Source: Lithobates sylvaticus (Eukaryota > Chordata > Amphibia > Anura > Ranidae). From it: 64,000 bases of DNA. The notes below the pieces were generated by a model that was not told the DNA's origin, ran no database searches, and saw only the letters and a list, made by a program, of their open reading frames with translations. The DNA lies in assembly GCA_028564925.1 (NCBI GenBank), contig CM053034.1, positions 158,474,987 to 158,538,986 on the forward strand, in the 5' to 3' direction. Of the stretch, positions 1-11,856 are shown piece after piece. A program made the translations under genes and the position numbers. The first letter of the stretch is position 1. Each line of letters opens with the position of its first letter.

Positions 1-186
1 GTGGGCAAGTCTGTTCATTTCCAAAAGTCCCGCGGACTTTGTCCAGCGGATTGTCCGCCGGAGAAGTACGGGCGTGTGTGGGCAAGTCACACGCTCGAAA
101 AAGTCCGGCAAAGCCAGCTGGAAAGTCAGGCGGATTGTCCGATGGACTAGGTCCGCCGAGATAAGTCCCTTCGTGTGTACGCGGCA
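1..186 (+). mobile_element. TWA-flanked MITE, right end (copy 1)
   Basis: The sequence matches the right arm of the complete element at 45466-47023, sharing CTCCGTGTGTGGGCAAGTC and the terminal GTGTGTACGCGGCA, and is followed by TAA at 187-189. The left arm is missing. Three-base TAA/TTA target sites suggest a PIF/Harbinger-type transposase in trans; none is encoded here. The TAA is followed directly by PLE sequence, so the MITE had inserted into a PLE. The same tail recurs at 1911-2106. Confidence 0.7.
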
Positions 187-189
187 TAA

Positions 190-700
190 GATACACTTTC
201 TTGACTTAGAGATAGAAATTGTTTCCGGACAATTCGAATTCCAGACCTATTTTAAAAGTACAGATTGTAATAGTTGTATATCCACCGATAGTTGTCACCA
301 CCGATCATGGCTTGAATCTGTCCCATGCAGTCAGTTTTTAAGACTACGGAGGAATTGTACAGATGACTGTAGACACTTATTTTGTCCAGGCCCAGACCCT
401 TAAACATAAATTTCTGTAAAAGGGCTATGATGAAACATCATTGAACTCTAAATTACAGAAGGTGTCATTGATTGATAGGAATTCACTCCTTAACCCTAAG
501 CCACCTTGTCAACCTGACGATTCATATAAATGTGCCATGCTCACAACGTAATCCCTTTTTAGGGTTCACAGTGGACTTTATAACCATTATTAACTATTAT
601 ATGTCACTATATATGTTTACCTATTTTCAGTGATTTGTTTACTTCATGTTTGAAGCTAATTCCTTAGCACTGTACTTGTTCCACAAATACGTTTATCCAT
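190..700 (+). mobile_element. Penelope-like element 3' segment with internal deletion
   Basis: Bases 190 to about 545 match 13093-13446 of the main PLE copy, including the peptide QFLRLRRNC typical of the region after the PLE reverse transcriptase. Bases about 546-700 then match 15362-15512 of the same PLE tail. About 1.9 kb of PLE sequence, including the GIY-YIG endonuclease region, is therefore absent from this unit. The same structure occurs in copy 2 at about 2110-2616. No working protein can come from it. Confidence 0.75.
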
Positions 701-819
701 TTACACCTTTTGTGCTGACTGCTAATATTTGGACAGCGCGGTATATATAGTTACTTTGTTTTGTTTCTTCGGTTGTTAGATTTTTATACTGCAGCAGTCC
801 TTTCTTGTGTTTATACATC

Positions 820-1000
820 CACTAAGATGGATGTATTTGAATACAGGGCGGCACGAACTGTCAATACTGACAGCGTGTTCACTTCTCTAGGTAATAATAC
901 AGAGAAAGGAGGCCCTTTCTTAAGGTTAAAAAATGCTATGACCTCTGAATTACATCTTCAGTGGAATACAGCTTTTCTTGAGCAATATATTAGACATGTG
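820..1000 (+). mobile_element. Penelope-like element 5' coding scrap
   Basis: A short open segment, beginning MDVFEYRAARTVNTD, ends in HLQWNTAFLEQYIRH. It resembles the alpha-helical N-terminal region that precedes the reverse transcriptase in Neptune-type PLE proteins, where a W-x-x-x-x-L-x-x-Y-I pattern is usual. It lies just after a PLE tail, the head-to-tail order often seen in PLEs. The resemblance is from memory of the family. The second copy lies at about 2743-2916. Confidence 0.45.
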
Positions 1001-1910
1001 CACACTGAAATATTTCGTTGCCGAATTTCGTTTTCGTCCAAAAAAAAAAATGTATTTAGTTACTCCCGAAATTCGTTTTTATTTATTTAGTTTTTCGTTA
1101 AAAATTGCATTCGTCCGAAAATCCAAATGAATTAATGTTGAATCTGTCATTGACGGCTTATGGTGTGTGTCGAATGTTCAAAGAAGATTTGACGGTGCAG
1201 CTAAACTGTACGACGCCGTATAGTTTAGCTGCTCAGTCGAATGTTCTTAGAACTTTCGACAGACACCATATGCCAAAGATTCAACGCTTGTATGTTTTTT
1301 CGCTGCTTTGTCGAATCTTTGTTGATCATGTTGAATGTATATAGTTCAAACAGAAAATGGACTGGTGATAGTGATCACTGATCAGACAGGTAACAAGATA
1401 GGGTATATAGAATCTATATAGAATCTCAATCTATAATATAGAATCTATAATAATAAATCCCCCCCCCCCCCACACACAACACGGGCAGCCTCTGAGGCTA
1501 TCACAACACTAGCAACTATCACTAGCACTATCAAGTTCACAACACTAACACAATAGCAGCAGATTATTATGAAAAAGTTAAGTTAAACTGTAGCTTGCTT
1601 CACTTTTGTTCTGCTGCTGTGTCTTCTGAAATGATTCAGTTTGTGTGTCTCTCTCTGCTAGCAATCGTAAGTGAAAGTAAGTTGGCTGTAGGTGTGAACT
1701 TAGTTCTAGCTATTTTACTGCTCCTCCTCTTTGGTTACAATCAGCCAATAACATTCATCATCATCATTATTTTTATTTTTACTTCCCCCACCCAATTCCA
1801 GCAGCGATCTTTTCTCTCTGTGTCGAATCTTTTCTCTCTAGGTCAAATCTTTTCTCTCTATGTAGAATAATCTTGGACTAATAGAGTTAAGGTTAGGCAC
1901 ATTCGACCAC
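1001..1910. other. AT-rich segment, unrecognised
   Basis: No coding potential is recognisable. The segment contains several TTCGAATC/GTCGAAT words, a C-run followed by CACACACAAC near 1460, and pyrimidine-rich CTTTTCTCTC repeats near 1810-1860. The same sequence recurs in copy 2 from about 2917 and runs on beyond the duplication to about 4035, where AAATTCGGACAAAAATATG may mark its right end. It may be a DNA element inserted in the PLE; I could not define clean inverted ends. Confidence 0.4.
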
Positions 1911-3842
1911 TGCTCCGTGTGTGGGCAAGTCTGTTCATTTCCAAAAGTCCCGCGGACTTTGTCCAGCGGATTGTCCGCCGGAGAAGTACGGGCGTGTGTG
2001 GGCAAGTCACACGCTCGAAAAAGTCCGGCGAAGCCAGCTGGAAAGTCCGGCGGATTGTCCGATGGACTAGGTCCGCCGAGATAAGTCCCTTCGTGTGTAT
2101 GCGGCATAAGATACACTTTCTTGACTTAGAGATAGAAATTGTTTCCGGACAATTCGAATTCCAGACCTATTTTAAAAGTACAGATTGTAATAGTTGTATA
2201 TCCACCGATAGTTGTCACCACCGATCATGGCTTGAATCTGTCCCATGCAGTCAGTTTTTAAGACTACGGAGGAATTGTACAGATGTAGACACTTATTTTG
2301 TCCAGGCCCAGACCCTTAAACATAAATTTCTGTAAAAGGGCTATGATGAAACATCATTGAACTCTAAATTACAGAAGGTGTCATTGATTGATAGGAATTC
2401 ACTCCTTAACCCTAAGCCACCTTGTCAACCTGACGATTCATATAAATGTGCCATGCTCACAACGTAATCCCTTTTTAGGGTTCACAGTGGACTTTATAAC
2501 CATTATTAACTATTATATGTCACTATATATGTTTACCTATTTTCAGTGATTTGTTTACTTCATGTTTGAAGCTAATTCCTTAGCACTGTACTTGTTCCAC
2601 AAATACGTTTATCCATTTACACCTTTTGTGCTGGCTGCTAATATTTGGACAGCGCGGTATATATAGTTACTTTGTTTTGTTTCTTCGGTTGTTAGATTTT
2701 TATACTGCAGCAGTCCTTTCTTGTGTTTATACATCCACTAAGATGGATGTTTTTGAATACAGGGCGGCACGAACTGTCAATACTGACAGCGTGTTCACTT
2801 CTCTAGGTAATAATACAGAGAAAGGAGGCCCTTTCTTAAGGTTAAAAAATGCTATGACCTCTGAATTACATCTTCAGTGGAATACAGCTTTTCTTGAGCA
2901 ATATATTAGACATGTGCACACTGAAATATTTCGTTGCCGAATTTCGTTTTCGTCCAAAAAAAAAAATGTATTTAGTTACTCCCGAAATTCGTTTTTATTT
3001 ATTTAGTTTTTCGTTAAAAATTGCATTCGTCCGAAAATCCAAATGAATTAATGTTGAATCTGTCATTGACGGCTTATGGTGTGTGTCGAATGTTCAAAGA
3101 AGATTTGACGGTGCAGCTAAACTGTACGACGCCGTATAGTTTAGCTGCTCAGTCGAATCTTCTTAGAACTTTCGACAGACACCATATGCCAAAGATTCAA
3201 CGCTTGTATGTTTTTTCGCTGCTTTGTCGAATCTTTGTTGATCATGTTGAATGTATATAGTTCAAACAGAAAATGGACTGGTGATAGTGATCACTGATCA
3301 GACAGGTAACAAGATAGGGTATATAGAATCTATATAGAATCTCAATCTATAATATAGAATCTCTAATAATAAATCCCCCCCCCCCCCCCCCACACACAAC
3401 ACGGGCAGCCTCTGAGGCTATCACAACACTAGCAACTATCACTAGCACTATCAAGTTCACAACACTAACACAATAGCAGCAGATTATTATGAAAAAGTTA
3501 AGTTAAACTGTAGCTTGCTTCACTTTTGTTCTGCTGCTGTGTCTTCTGAAATGATTCAGTTTGTGTGTCTCTCTCTGCTAGCAATCGTGAAGTTTGAAGT
3601 GAAGTGAAAGTAAGTTGGCTGTAGGTGTGAACTTAGTTCTAGCTATTTTACTGCTCCTCCTCTTTGGTTACAATCAGCCAATAACATTCATCATCATCAT
3701 TATTTTTATTTTACTTCCCCCACCCAATTCCAGCAGCGATCTTTTCTCTCTGTGTCGAATCTTTTATCTCTAGGTCAAATCTTTTCTCTCTATGTAGAAT
3801 AATCTTGGACTAATAGAGTTAAGGTTAGGCACATTCGACCAC
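1911..3842 (+). repeat. Tandem composite unit, copy 2
   Basis: This is the second copy of the 1.92-kb unit. The shared sequence runs through ATTCGACCAC, which ends at 1910 in copy 1 and at 3842 in copy 2. After that, copy 1 is followed by the MITE sequence of copy 2, while copy 2 continues into unique sequence. The unit carries the same MITE tail (to 2106), PLE segments (2110 to about 2616 and about 2743-2916) and AT-rich segment. Confidence 0.9.
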
Positions 3843-4547
3843 AGGTTCGATAGACACAGATTGTTATTGTCAGCGTCATGTCGAATCTCCTATCTATAAC
3901 GAACTGTTGTCGCAACGAAAACGAAAATAAAGCATTTGTTTATGTCGGATCTTTCGTTTTTCGGAGTCTGCACTTTCATTATCGTTTGTTAAAACAATAA
4001 AGAAAATACCTGAAATTCGGACAAAAATATGCCAATTAGACCCCCCCCCCATGCCCAAAGGCAATTTATATGAACAAAGGGGTAACCCACTTCCTCAAAG
4101 AAGTAGATTTCCGAGCCTCCATACCCCTATTCCACCATTTACGGGAGGCAGACAAAACCGCACCAATAGGGGAGGTCGTATTTGCCCTAAAGCTAACCAA
4201 CAAAATCCTCAAACCCCACGGTATTTTGAAAATGAGGGCTACGAACATCATAACTTCCCAGGAAGAGTTAGGGATTATCCAACACCTCATGATTTTGACC
4301 CTCGGTATTATGAACATCCTTTGGTCCCTGTGTACAATAGATTTACTCCTTTATACAATACACAATATGGAGAAGAACAACCACATGAGAGGAATGATTA
4401 CACTCGACCTCCTTATAGCCAAGGTCAGGAGATCCCCTATGTACAACGGGATTTTCACCGAGACTCAAGGGTACGAAGAAGGCCTTTGGAACCAAGAGAG
4501 GCTCAAGAGGGGGGAGGAGAATCCAGAGAAGAAAAAAGAAGAAGGAC

Positions 4548-5721
4548 TTGATAGGAAAAGGGGTTTTTAATCTTCGTACTAAAGTATTTACTACACAGGA
4601 ATTTTCCATTCTTGATAAAGGCTTAAAGTTTGCCCCACAGAAAAGTCTGGACAAATTCCATACTTTTGTAGACATTCAGAAATTTGTGAGGAAGATTAAT
4701 GTTCAAAGATACATTGCTTTTACTTCCCCACATGAATTTTCAAGAGCGGCGACCTCAGGTATGGTACATTCAGGGCTCTCCAACCCTTCGTTGTTCAGCC
4801 CTCCTGTACCAGCTGCTCCACCTGTCACCATTTTTAGAGACTTGGTCTTAAAAGATTTGGCTAAGCTGCCTCCCAAGAAAACATATAATAATTTTTCTCT
4901 AGGGCGGGTTTTAAATCACTCTGCGATAAGAAAGATATAGTGGTCCGCCCTGCGGACAAAGGTGGAGGCATTGTCGTTTTAGACAGGTCAGACTATATTC
5001 ATGAGATGTACCGGCTACTTAGTGACCAGGATACTTACCGAGAGTTGCCTAACAATCCCTCGACTTCATTCAAAAAGGATCTGGGTAAATTAATTTTAAA
5101 GGGTTTTAACTCACATATTTTAAATAAAAAGGAGATGACTAATTTGATACCGATTGCACCCAGGATTCCAATTTTGTACTATTTACCTAAAATCCATAAA
5201 GACTCTTTGCATCCCCCTGGACGATCCATCATAAGTGGGATTTATTCAGTTAATTCCCGCATTGGCCGTTATGTGGATTTTTATCTTCAACCTCGTCATC
5301 GTTAAGCTTATGCCTTCATATTTGAAGGATACTACTGACACTCTCAGACGTTTAAAGAGTGTCACGATACAAGGAGATTTAATAATGGCCACTGCGGACG
5401 TGTCGTCTCTATATACGTGCATACCCCATGCCAGGGGTTTTAGAGGCAGTTTCACATTTCCTTCAACATGATGATTCTCTTATGTGCCAGGAGAAGGACT
5501 ATGTCATTGAACTTTTAGAGTTCGCCACAACTCATAATTACTTTTGGTTTGATGGCAAGTTCTTTTTACAGCAGAGAGGCATGGCTATGGGGGCTAAATT
5601 TGCCCCCAGCCTAGCCAATCTGTTTATGGCCAAATGGGAGGAGGATGTCGTCTATTCTGAACACAGGTCCTCTTTGGAACTGTGGGCTACATATATAGAC
5701 GACATCCTCCTCCTATGGTAA
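4548..5721 (+). pseudogene. PLE 1 reverse transcriptase region (broken)
   Basis: Translated segments show a run of PLE reverse-transcriptase motifs in order: PADKGGGIVVLDRSDY near 4950, YLPKIHKD near 5180, PPGRSIISGI near 5215, ATADVSSLYTCIPH near 5390, GMAMGAKFAPSLANLF near 5580 and the catalytic YIDD followed by ILLLW near 5690. The PADKGGG...LPKIHK pattern separates PLE enzymes from LINE and LTR enzymes. Upstream, 4548-4940 encodes a helical N-terminal portion. The protein would have primed reverse transcription at chromosomal ends or nicks. It is not intact here. Confidence 0.8.
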
Positions 5722-5809
5722 GGCACCCCAGAATCTTTGAACGATTTTTTACGTGCCTTAATGACAATGATTGTGGTATCACTTTATCATACAAATCTAG
5801 TTATTATAA

Positions 5810-5822
5810 GATACACTTTCTT
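5810..5822 (+). repeat. Target-site duplication of L1-A, left copy
   Basis: GATACACTTTCTT is followed at once by a T-run, which is the A-tail of a minus-strand LINE. The same 13 bases recur at 13093-13105 after the LINE 5' end. Confidence 0.9.
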
Positions 5823-6450
5823 TTTTTTTTTTTCAAAATAATTTTATTAAGTTTAAGCAAACAGTACAGGTTAAGACAACAGTACAGTTAACATCAGGCG
5901 TTATGCATTACATGAGTCAATGAGGTGCAAACAGGAAAATGAGATACAGATCAGCCTAGAAAGTCAAGTACAGAAGCAACCAAAAATTCATACCAATATA
6001 TGTACACGAAAGGTGTGGAGTAGGCGTTTAGGCATTGCTGGATTGTGAAGGCACCTAGACAAAAGTGTAAGGGAAAACACTGTACGCTAAGAGTGGCGTC
6101 AAAGTAGTGGATTCAGAACAGGCTGAAGAGAAAACGTGGATAAGAGAACATGAGCACGTGGCATGCTTTGCAATGGTGTAATCCAATTCCATTCACCCCA
6201 AGTGGGAGCTAGCTGTGAACCGTTTGGGTCGTGATGCGTATACAAGGGGGTCAACAGGATGCAATAGACGTTAGGCGGAAGAGCATAGGCAACTCACCCA
6301 ATGTCACGATAACGGACATAACGCATATGTTCTAGGATACTTAGGAAGGGATGTATAATAGCGTCGGAATCGCAGGTATTGCGCTGAGACACGGTGACTT
6401 CTGATCAGTGTTTACATAGGATACATGTGGGTTTGGTGGGTTAATAGATG

Positions 6451-7787
6451 TCAGTCGGGAGGGGTGGGGGGCGGGTGTAGCCGGTTTCGACGTGTGAGCT
6501 TAAAGTGTTTCCAGCATGCCCATATTTGTTCGTGGGAACTGGTGTCATCCCTGGCTTGGTAGATTAGATTTTCCATTTCCTCAATGCTGTCAACTTTATG
6601 TATCCATTCATCAATCGTGGGGGGGGCGGTATTTCTCCAATGTACCGGTACACATTGATTGGCTGCGTTGACTAGATGTATCGTGAGAGATTTCTTATAC
6701 TTGCGGGTGGAGGTGGAAGTGTGATGTAGCAGGAATTGGGCTGGTGTAAACTGGATGTCATAAGTAGTTATGCCAGAGATAAGGGTTTGAATTTCCTTCC
6801 CAAACGGCTGGATTGAGGGACAATCCCACCAAACGTGCAATAAAGAGCCCACAGCATTGTTACATCTCCAACACGTGGGGGGGAGGCTTGGTTGGTATTT
6901 ATGAATCCGGTCAGGAGTTCTGTACCATCTAGAGAATATTTTATACCTGTTTTCCTGAACGGAAACATTGACTGAACATTTGTGCATGTGTGTGTGTGTG
7001 TATATGCTCTCCCATTCCCCAGAAGACAGGTCAATGTTAAGATCGGACTCACAGAGTCTGACTAGTTTATCGGCTTTGATATCATGAGTAGAGAACAGTA
7101 GAGCATACACTTGAGATATAACATGTTGCTGTGGTCCCTCTCGGGAGCATAGAGCTTCAAATGGCGTGTACTCAGAGTACCAAGGCAACTTGGGTTTATG
7201 TGTATGGAGGAAGTGTCGAATTTGCAAATATTTAAAGAATGGGATCTGGAATCCCGGGAAGGCGGAGGACATGGCTCGATGGGACAACAAGTGTCCATCC
7301 GTGAATAAATGTTTGGCTCTAATACAACTATCAGTGGATGTTATTGCCTGTCCATGCATGGAAAGGTTCGGTGGAAATTCAGGGTTATTGGTTAATGGGG
7401 TCATGGGCCCCAGAGCATTCAGAACGGTGGAGCTTGTGTTCGACGTGGGGAGTAGTGTATCGTAGCACTGATCAAAGGATGAAGTTTGGCTTGTTTAGGA
7501 ACTTGGGATGAATGCAGCCAGGGTAGGCTATGTAGAGGGGAGGAAGTAAATGCTTGTTCAATGTTGATCCAATCTTTGTGGGCTCTGTGTGAGTGCCAAT
7601 CGACTATTCTGGACAGATGACATGCCCAGTGGTATTTGGAAATGTCAGGGAGGCCCAGGCCACCCTTTAACTTGGGAAGCGTTAGACGGTCCCAACTAAG
7701 TCTAGGGGCTTTATATGACCACACAAAATTTCTACACATTCGTTTGTAAGATATGTTGTAATAAATAAAGGAGTCTGGGCAGCACAT
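6451..7787 (-). pseudogene. L1-A ORF2 C-terminal region (two frames)
   Basis: Bases 7419-7787 encode the segment after the RT thumb, and 6451-7404 in another frame encode the C-terminal domain. The latter holds the Cys-rich motif CWRCNNAVGSLLHVWWDC, spaced C-X2-C-X8-H-X4-C as in L1 ORF2 proteins, where it assists RNA binding. Frames change near 7760-7790 and near 7470, so the piece cannot be made as one protein with the RT. The stop near 6451 is followed by about 600 bases of 3' UTR and the A-tail. Confidence 0.85.
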
Positions 7788-9003
7788 TCATTTTTAATAT
7801 GGCAATTCTGCCAAACCAGGAGAAGGATCCATGGTGCCATTTTAGGAGGTCAGAATGAATGGTTTGCAGTACATGTTGAAAGTTAAGAGTGTACATGTCA
7901 GAGAGTGTGGTGGGAATTTTAATGCCTAAGTAGGTGATTGCTTGGGGTTCCCATGTGAAAGGGAAATTGCGTTTACATTGGGCGACTAAGGTTGAAGGCA
8001 GGGATACATTAAGGGCGTGGGATTTGGCGAAGTTGATCTGTAAGTTTGAGAGACTTTTGAAGAGGGCAAAGTCTTTGAGGAGGTTGGGTATGGTAATTAA
8101 TGGGTCGGTCAGGAAGAGAAGGATATCATCGGCGTATGCCGCTACTTTATATTGTTTATGATCGATTGGGATGCCTTTGACATCTGGGTTACTCCTAAGT
8201 TTTTGGAGAAGTGGCTCCATTGTAAGTACGAAAAGCAAGGGGGATAAAGGACACCCCTGGCGGGTACCGTTGGAGACCGAGAAGGCGCTCGACAGGTAGC
8301 CGTTAACTCTAAGCTTGGCAGTTGGGGAAGAGTATAAAGCTAATATCAGTTGAAGCATGGAAGGAGGTATACCCACTGCCTGAAGCGTTGCTTCCATGAA
8401 GTCCCACGCCACTCTGTCGAACGCCTTCTCAGCATCCAGGGATAAGAAAAAGCCGTTAGTGGAGGTGGTAGTTAGCCAGTGGTGAATGTTGATCACCTTC
8501 GTGGTGTTGTCTCTGGCTTCTCTGCCAGAGACAAACCCCACTTGGTCCAAATGGATCAGTTTAGGTAGAAGGGGCTGTAGTCGGTTGGCCAGTATCTTGG
8601 CATATAATTTGACGTCTACATTAAGTAAGGAAATGGGTCTGTAATTGGCGACTAGGGTGGGATCTTTATTCGGTTTCGGTATAAGAGTAATATGGGCTTC
8701 CAGGAGGTCTCTGATTGTTGATGCGTTGGATGGAATATTATTAAAGGCCATAAGAAAGTGGGGGAGTAGGGTGTCAGGAAATGATTTATAGTAACAGGTG
8801 GTGAGGCCGTCCGGGCCAGGGCTTTTACCGGGCTTCAGTTGTTTCAGGGCAGTCAACGTTTCGGCCATGGTCAAAGGAGAAGCTAGAGCTTCGGAGTCTT
8901 CAGTGCTAAGAGGGTCGGGGGAGTATTGTTGTAAAAAAGAACGGATCATATCCTGACGGTAGGGATGTGAATGTATTGGTCGATCGATAGGTAAGTTGTA
9001 CAA
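7732..9003 (-). pseudogene. L1-A ORF2 reverse transcriptase
   Basis: The 423-residue open segment carries a complete set of LINE RT motifs: KPGKSPGPDG at residues 58-67, IPKPNKDP at 108-115, YRPISLLN at 121-128, LDAEKAFDR at 189-197, NGTRQGCPLSPLL at 245-257 and the catalytic YADD at 290-293. This enzyme copies the element's RNA at the nicked target. It is separated from the upstream endonuclease by a frameshift at about 9085-9110, inside a near-perfect 9-10-bp duplication of TTACAGGCC, which looks like slippage. Confidence 0.92.
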
Positions 9004-9050
9004 TTTGGAGAAATAATTTTCAAATTGTTGGGCGATGTCCTCTGTCTTGG

Positions 9051-10280
9051 TCAGGGAAGAGCCTGAAGGAGTTTTAAGTAGGTGAGGACCTGTAAGGCCT
9101 GTAAGGACCTGGCTAGCATCTTACCCGAATTGTTGCTAAATTCGTAGAATAGCTTATGAGTTAAAGAGTATTTTCGACGTAGTGATTTATTTAATTCAGT
9201 AAGAAGCTCTTCCCTAGCTAGTGTTAGTTCCGCTAAAGTGGCTGAAGCTCGTGATGCTTTGTGTGCCCGTTCGAGTGTGCATATACGTTGAGTCAGGGTC
9301 TCGATGTGTGCTTTCCGTGATTTAGCTCGCGCCGTAGCTAGAGAGATGAGGTGGCCTCTCATAACACATTTATGGGCTGCCCATATTGTCGCCGGTTCAG
9401 TGTCAGTCTGTGCGTTGTTTAAGAAATATTGAGTGAGGTGGGACAGTATCTGTTGGCTGGTAACAGAATCAGAAAGCAGGGAGCTGTCAAGGCGCCAAAT
9501 ACGCGATTTGTTGACCATGTGAGGCAAAGAAATTGTTATAGTGATCGGGCTGTGGTCTGATAGTACCATGGGATCGATGGTCGCCTTTGTGAGATGCGAA
9601 AGGCCTAATTGGGAAATTAAAAAATAATCTAATCTAGAGTGTTTATTGTGAGGGGCAGAAAAAAAGGTATAGTCCTTAGTGGTGGGATGGAGTGTGCGCC
9701 ACGTATCATGTAACAGAAGATTATGCAATTCCAATTTGATAGCTCTGAGGGCTTTGTGGGTGAGTACAGAGTTGCCATTTGAGGAATCTAAGTTTGGGCA
9801 TAAAGTCACGTTAAAATCTCCACCAACAATGAGTGTACCAGATTGAAATGCGGTCAACAAGTGAAAGGTGTTGCGGAAGAAGGTTACTTGGTGGGAATTT
9901 GGTGCGTAAAGGTTAGCAACGGTAATAGGCCTATCATGTAGCGTACCTTTCAGGAAGAGAAATCTGCCATTCGGGTCTGTTTGAGTGGTTATGTTTTGGA
10001 GCGGACAGTGGCGTGAAATAAGTATGGAAACACCTTTGGATTTGGCGTCCACATTAGACGCGTGGAAGGCAAGGGGAAATTGGTGGTTGTGTAGTTTCGG
10101 GATAGAATCTGACCTGAAGTGGGTTTCCTGTACTAAAGCGATGTGTATTCTAGATTTATGTAGAGCAGTCAGCAGCTGAGCACGTTTTTCGGGCGTATTA
10201 AGGCCTTGAAAGTTAATGGAGCATAGTTTGAGGTGTTCATGAACGTGCGTGACACCAACTGGAGGGGGGATAGGGCACAT
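9051..10280 (-). pseudogene. L1-A ORF2 AP-type endonuclease region
   Basis: The 409-residue segment starts MCPIPPPVGVTHVHEH and holds an exonuclease/endonuclease/phosphatase fold. Visible motifs are INFQGLN near residue 24, VQETHF at 50-55 (the metal-binding Glu), VGGDFNV near 155 (Asp and Asn of the active site), SRLDYFL, and LSDHSPI (the catalytic Asp-His). The enzyme nicks target DNA to start target-primed reverse transcription. After about residue 255 comes a basic helical linker. The frame is lost near 9100, ahead of the RT. The start at 10280 is the first Met upstream of the fold. Confidence 0.9.
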
Positions 10281-11856
10281 TATCGCTGAGAGAGGGTGCG
10301 GTATGTGTACTGTGCGAAAGGGAAAGGCTTAATATGTGTACACGGTATCAATGGGGGTCTTTTTAGGGGAGAGTGAAGGAGAGTGGGAACAACCACTCAG
10401 AAAGACCGATGAGGTGAAGGAAATCCTATTCCTTTCTACCTCTTTTGTAGGAGAAGATCGGTGTTGTACAAGGTGAGAAGGGGGACGTCCACAAACAGAA
10501 GTGTGAACGTACCCCTGGACACCGTTGTGTGGGGGTTGGAGTAGACCAGGCTAGAGTGGGTAATGTAGGAAAATGCGACAGTAGTGTCTCCCTGTTGCCT
10601 GACCAATGTAGGACAGGATGGAGGTAAGTGAGTCTATAGAAGTGAACCGAGATGTAATGTAGACAATAGATAAAGATGTTGGAGGCAAGTGTTTATAAGA
10701 ACTTTCACTAGGAGACCGAAGGGACGGGCCTTCTGTAGTAAAAGAACAGAAGTACATCCACGGAGTGTGGAGGGCAAGGTTAGGCTGATAACCAGAAACT
10801 GTATTTAACAAAAGGGGGACCTCATAGTTAAGCAAAAACCTGGTAGTACATGAGTTAACCATGCGTAAACGTAGAAACAGTATTTATAAAATTTCGGTCT
10901 CAACAAAAGGAGATATGAGGAGGTGAGAGCCTCTTGATGAGAAGGAAATTGAAACAGCTAAACCATGACAGGCAGACATGCATTGTTGTAACAAGCAAAA
11001 CATGGTATGACTGAGAGACAAACAGTAGAAATAAGAAACTGCACATAAGAGACAAGTTTCCGTAAAACCTGCGGTTGGCAATGTAAGATTGGTACTTCAG
11101 CTGCAGTGTGCATGGGAACATAGGGGGGAGTCTCAGGCAATGGAGAAGGTCCCAAAATGCGTGAAGCACAAATATCTGCCGGCAGGATGCATTGGTAAGT
11201 GCAGGGTTTGTTGGACGTTGGGCCATAGAGCAGAGTATAGGCAGTGTCCCGCTTAGAGGTAGCGAATATTATAAGAGCGTCTGCAGGGAACCCGTGTGTC
11301 GAGCCCCGGAAATGTCATAGAGGGACGTCGGCAGCGTAACAGGTAAGCGATGGCAGGCATGCGCTGTCAGTATTATACATACCGGACGTCTACGAGTCCA
11401 AGGCGAAGCAGGTAAGTGGAAGACGATGGTCGTTAGGCAGGAAGATGTGAGTGGCAGCGGGACAGTCCAATGCAGTAGAGGAACGGAGGGCCAGCATTTT
11501 GCAGATAGACAAGTGTCTTCGGTAAGGTATCCCCGGAAGTCGAGCAACGGGGCCAGAAGGGGGGCGGATCATCTGCCGCAGTGTAATGTGGTAATTGTAG
11601 TTTGTGCTAGAGGGCGTTGGTGCAGTACCGAGTCCCAAGGCAACATCCAATTGGTGGAGGGGTCCGAGGAGAGCTGGAAGCTCAAAGGCTCCGATCATAT
11701 AGAAGAGGAGACAGAAAGTTTGTGTGATAACAAGTGAAAGTCAGCTGTGGTGTTAAGAACAGATCGCCATGTTAGGATCAATTTGTAGTGTCAAAATAAA
11801 GCTGGAAGCAGGGTAAATTCATGAGCATGCAGTGTGTAGTGAGCCATTCACCCGAT
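10281..11856 (-). other. L1-A inter-ORF spacer, 1.58 kb
   Basis: Between the end of ORF1 and the first Met of ORF2 lie 1576 bases in which I see only short unrelated open frames and no recognisable domain. Mammalian L1 spacers are a few tens of bases. No obvious nested element ends or target duplications are visible inside, so the spacer seems to belong to the family, but an old insertion cannot be excluded. Confidence 0.7.

Larger units (their letters stand above)
1..1910 (+). repeat. Tandem composite unit, copy 1 (left end outside window)
   Basis: The stretch from base 1 reappears from 1921 with almost no change, so the window opens inside the first of two head-to-tail copies. Inside are, in order, the right end of a TWA-flanked MITE (to 186), a Penelope-like element (PLE) 3' segment (190 to about 700), a PLE 5' segment (about 820-1000) and an AT-rich segment I do not recognise (1001-1910). 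Differences from copy 2 are a few substitutions, a 4-bp indel near 365, a C-run length change near 1457 and a 13-bp indel near 1667. The duplication is therefore recent relative to the elements within it, unless gene conversion is keeping the copies alike. Confidence 0.9.
4040..5822 (+). mobile_element. Penelope-like element 1, left part
   Basis: This is the 5' part of a PLE with an R/P/G-rich leader (4051-4551), an N-terminal domain (4548-4940) and the reverse transcriptase. It stops at GATACACTTTCTT (5810-5822), the target site of the inserted LINE L1-A; the element resumes at 13093 after the second copy of that target site. The coding region is broken in several places, so this is a dead copy. 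Family: PLE, GIY-YIG-bearing, Neptune-like by overall motif style. Confidence 0.8.
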
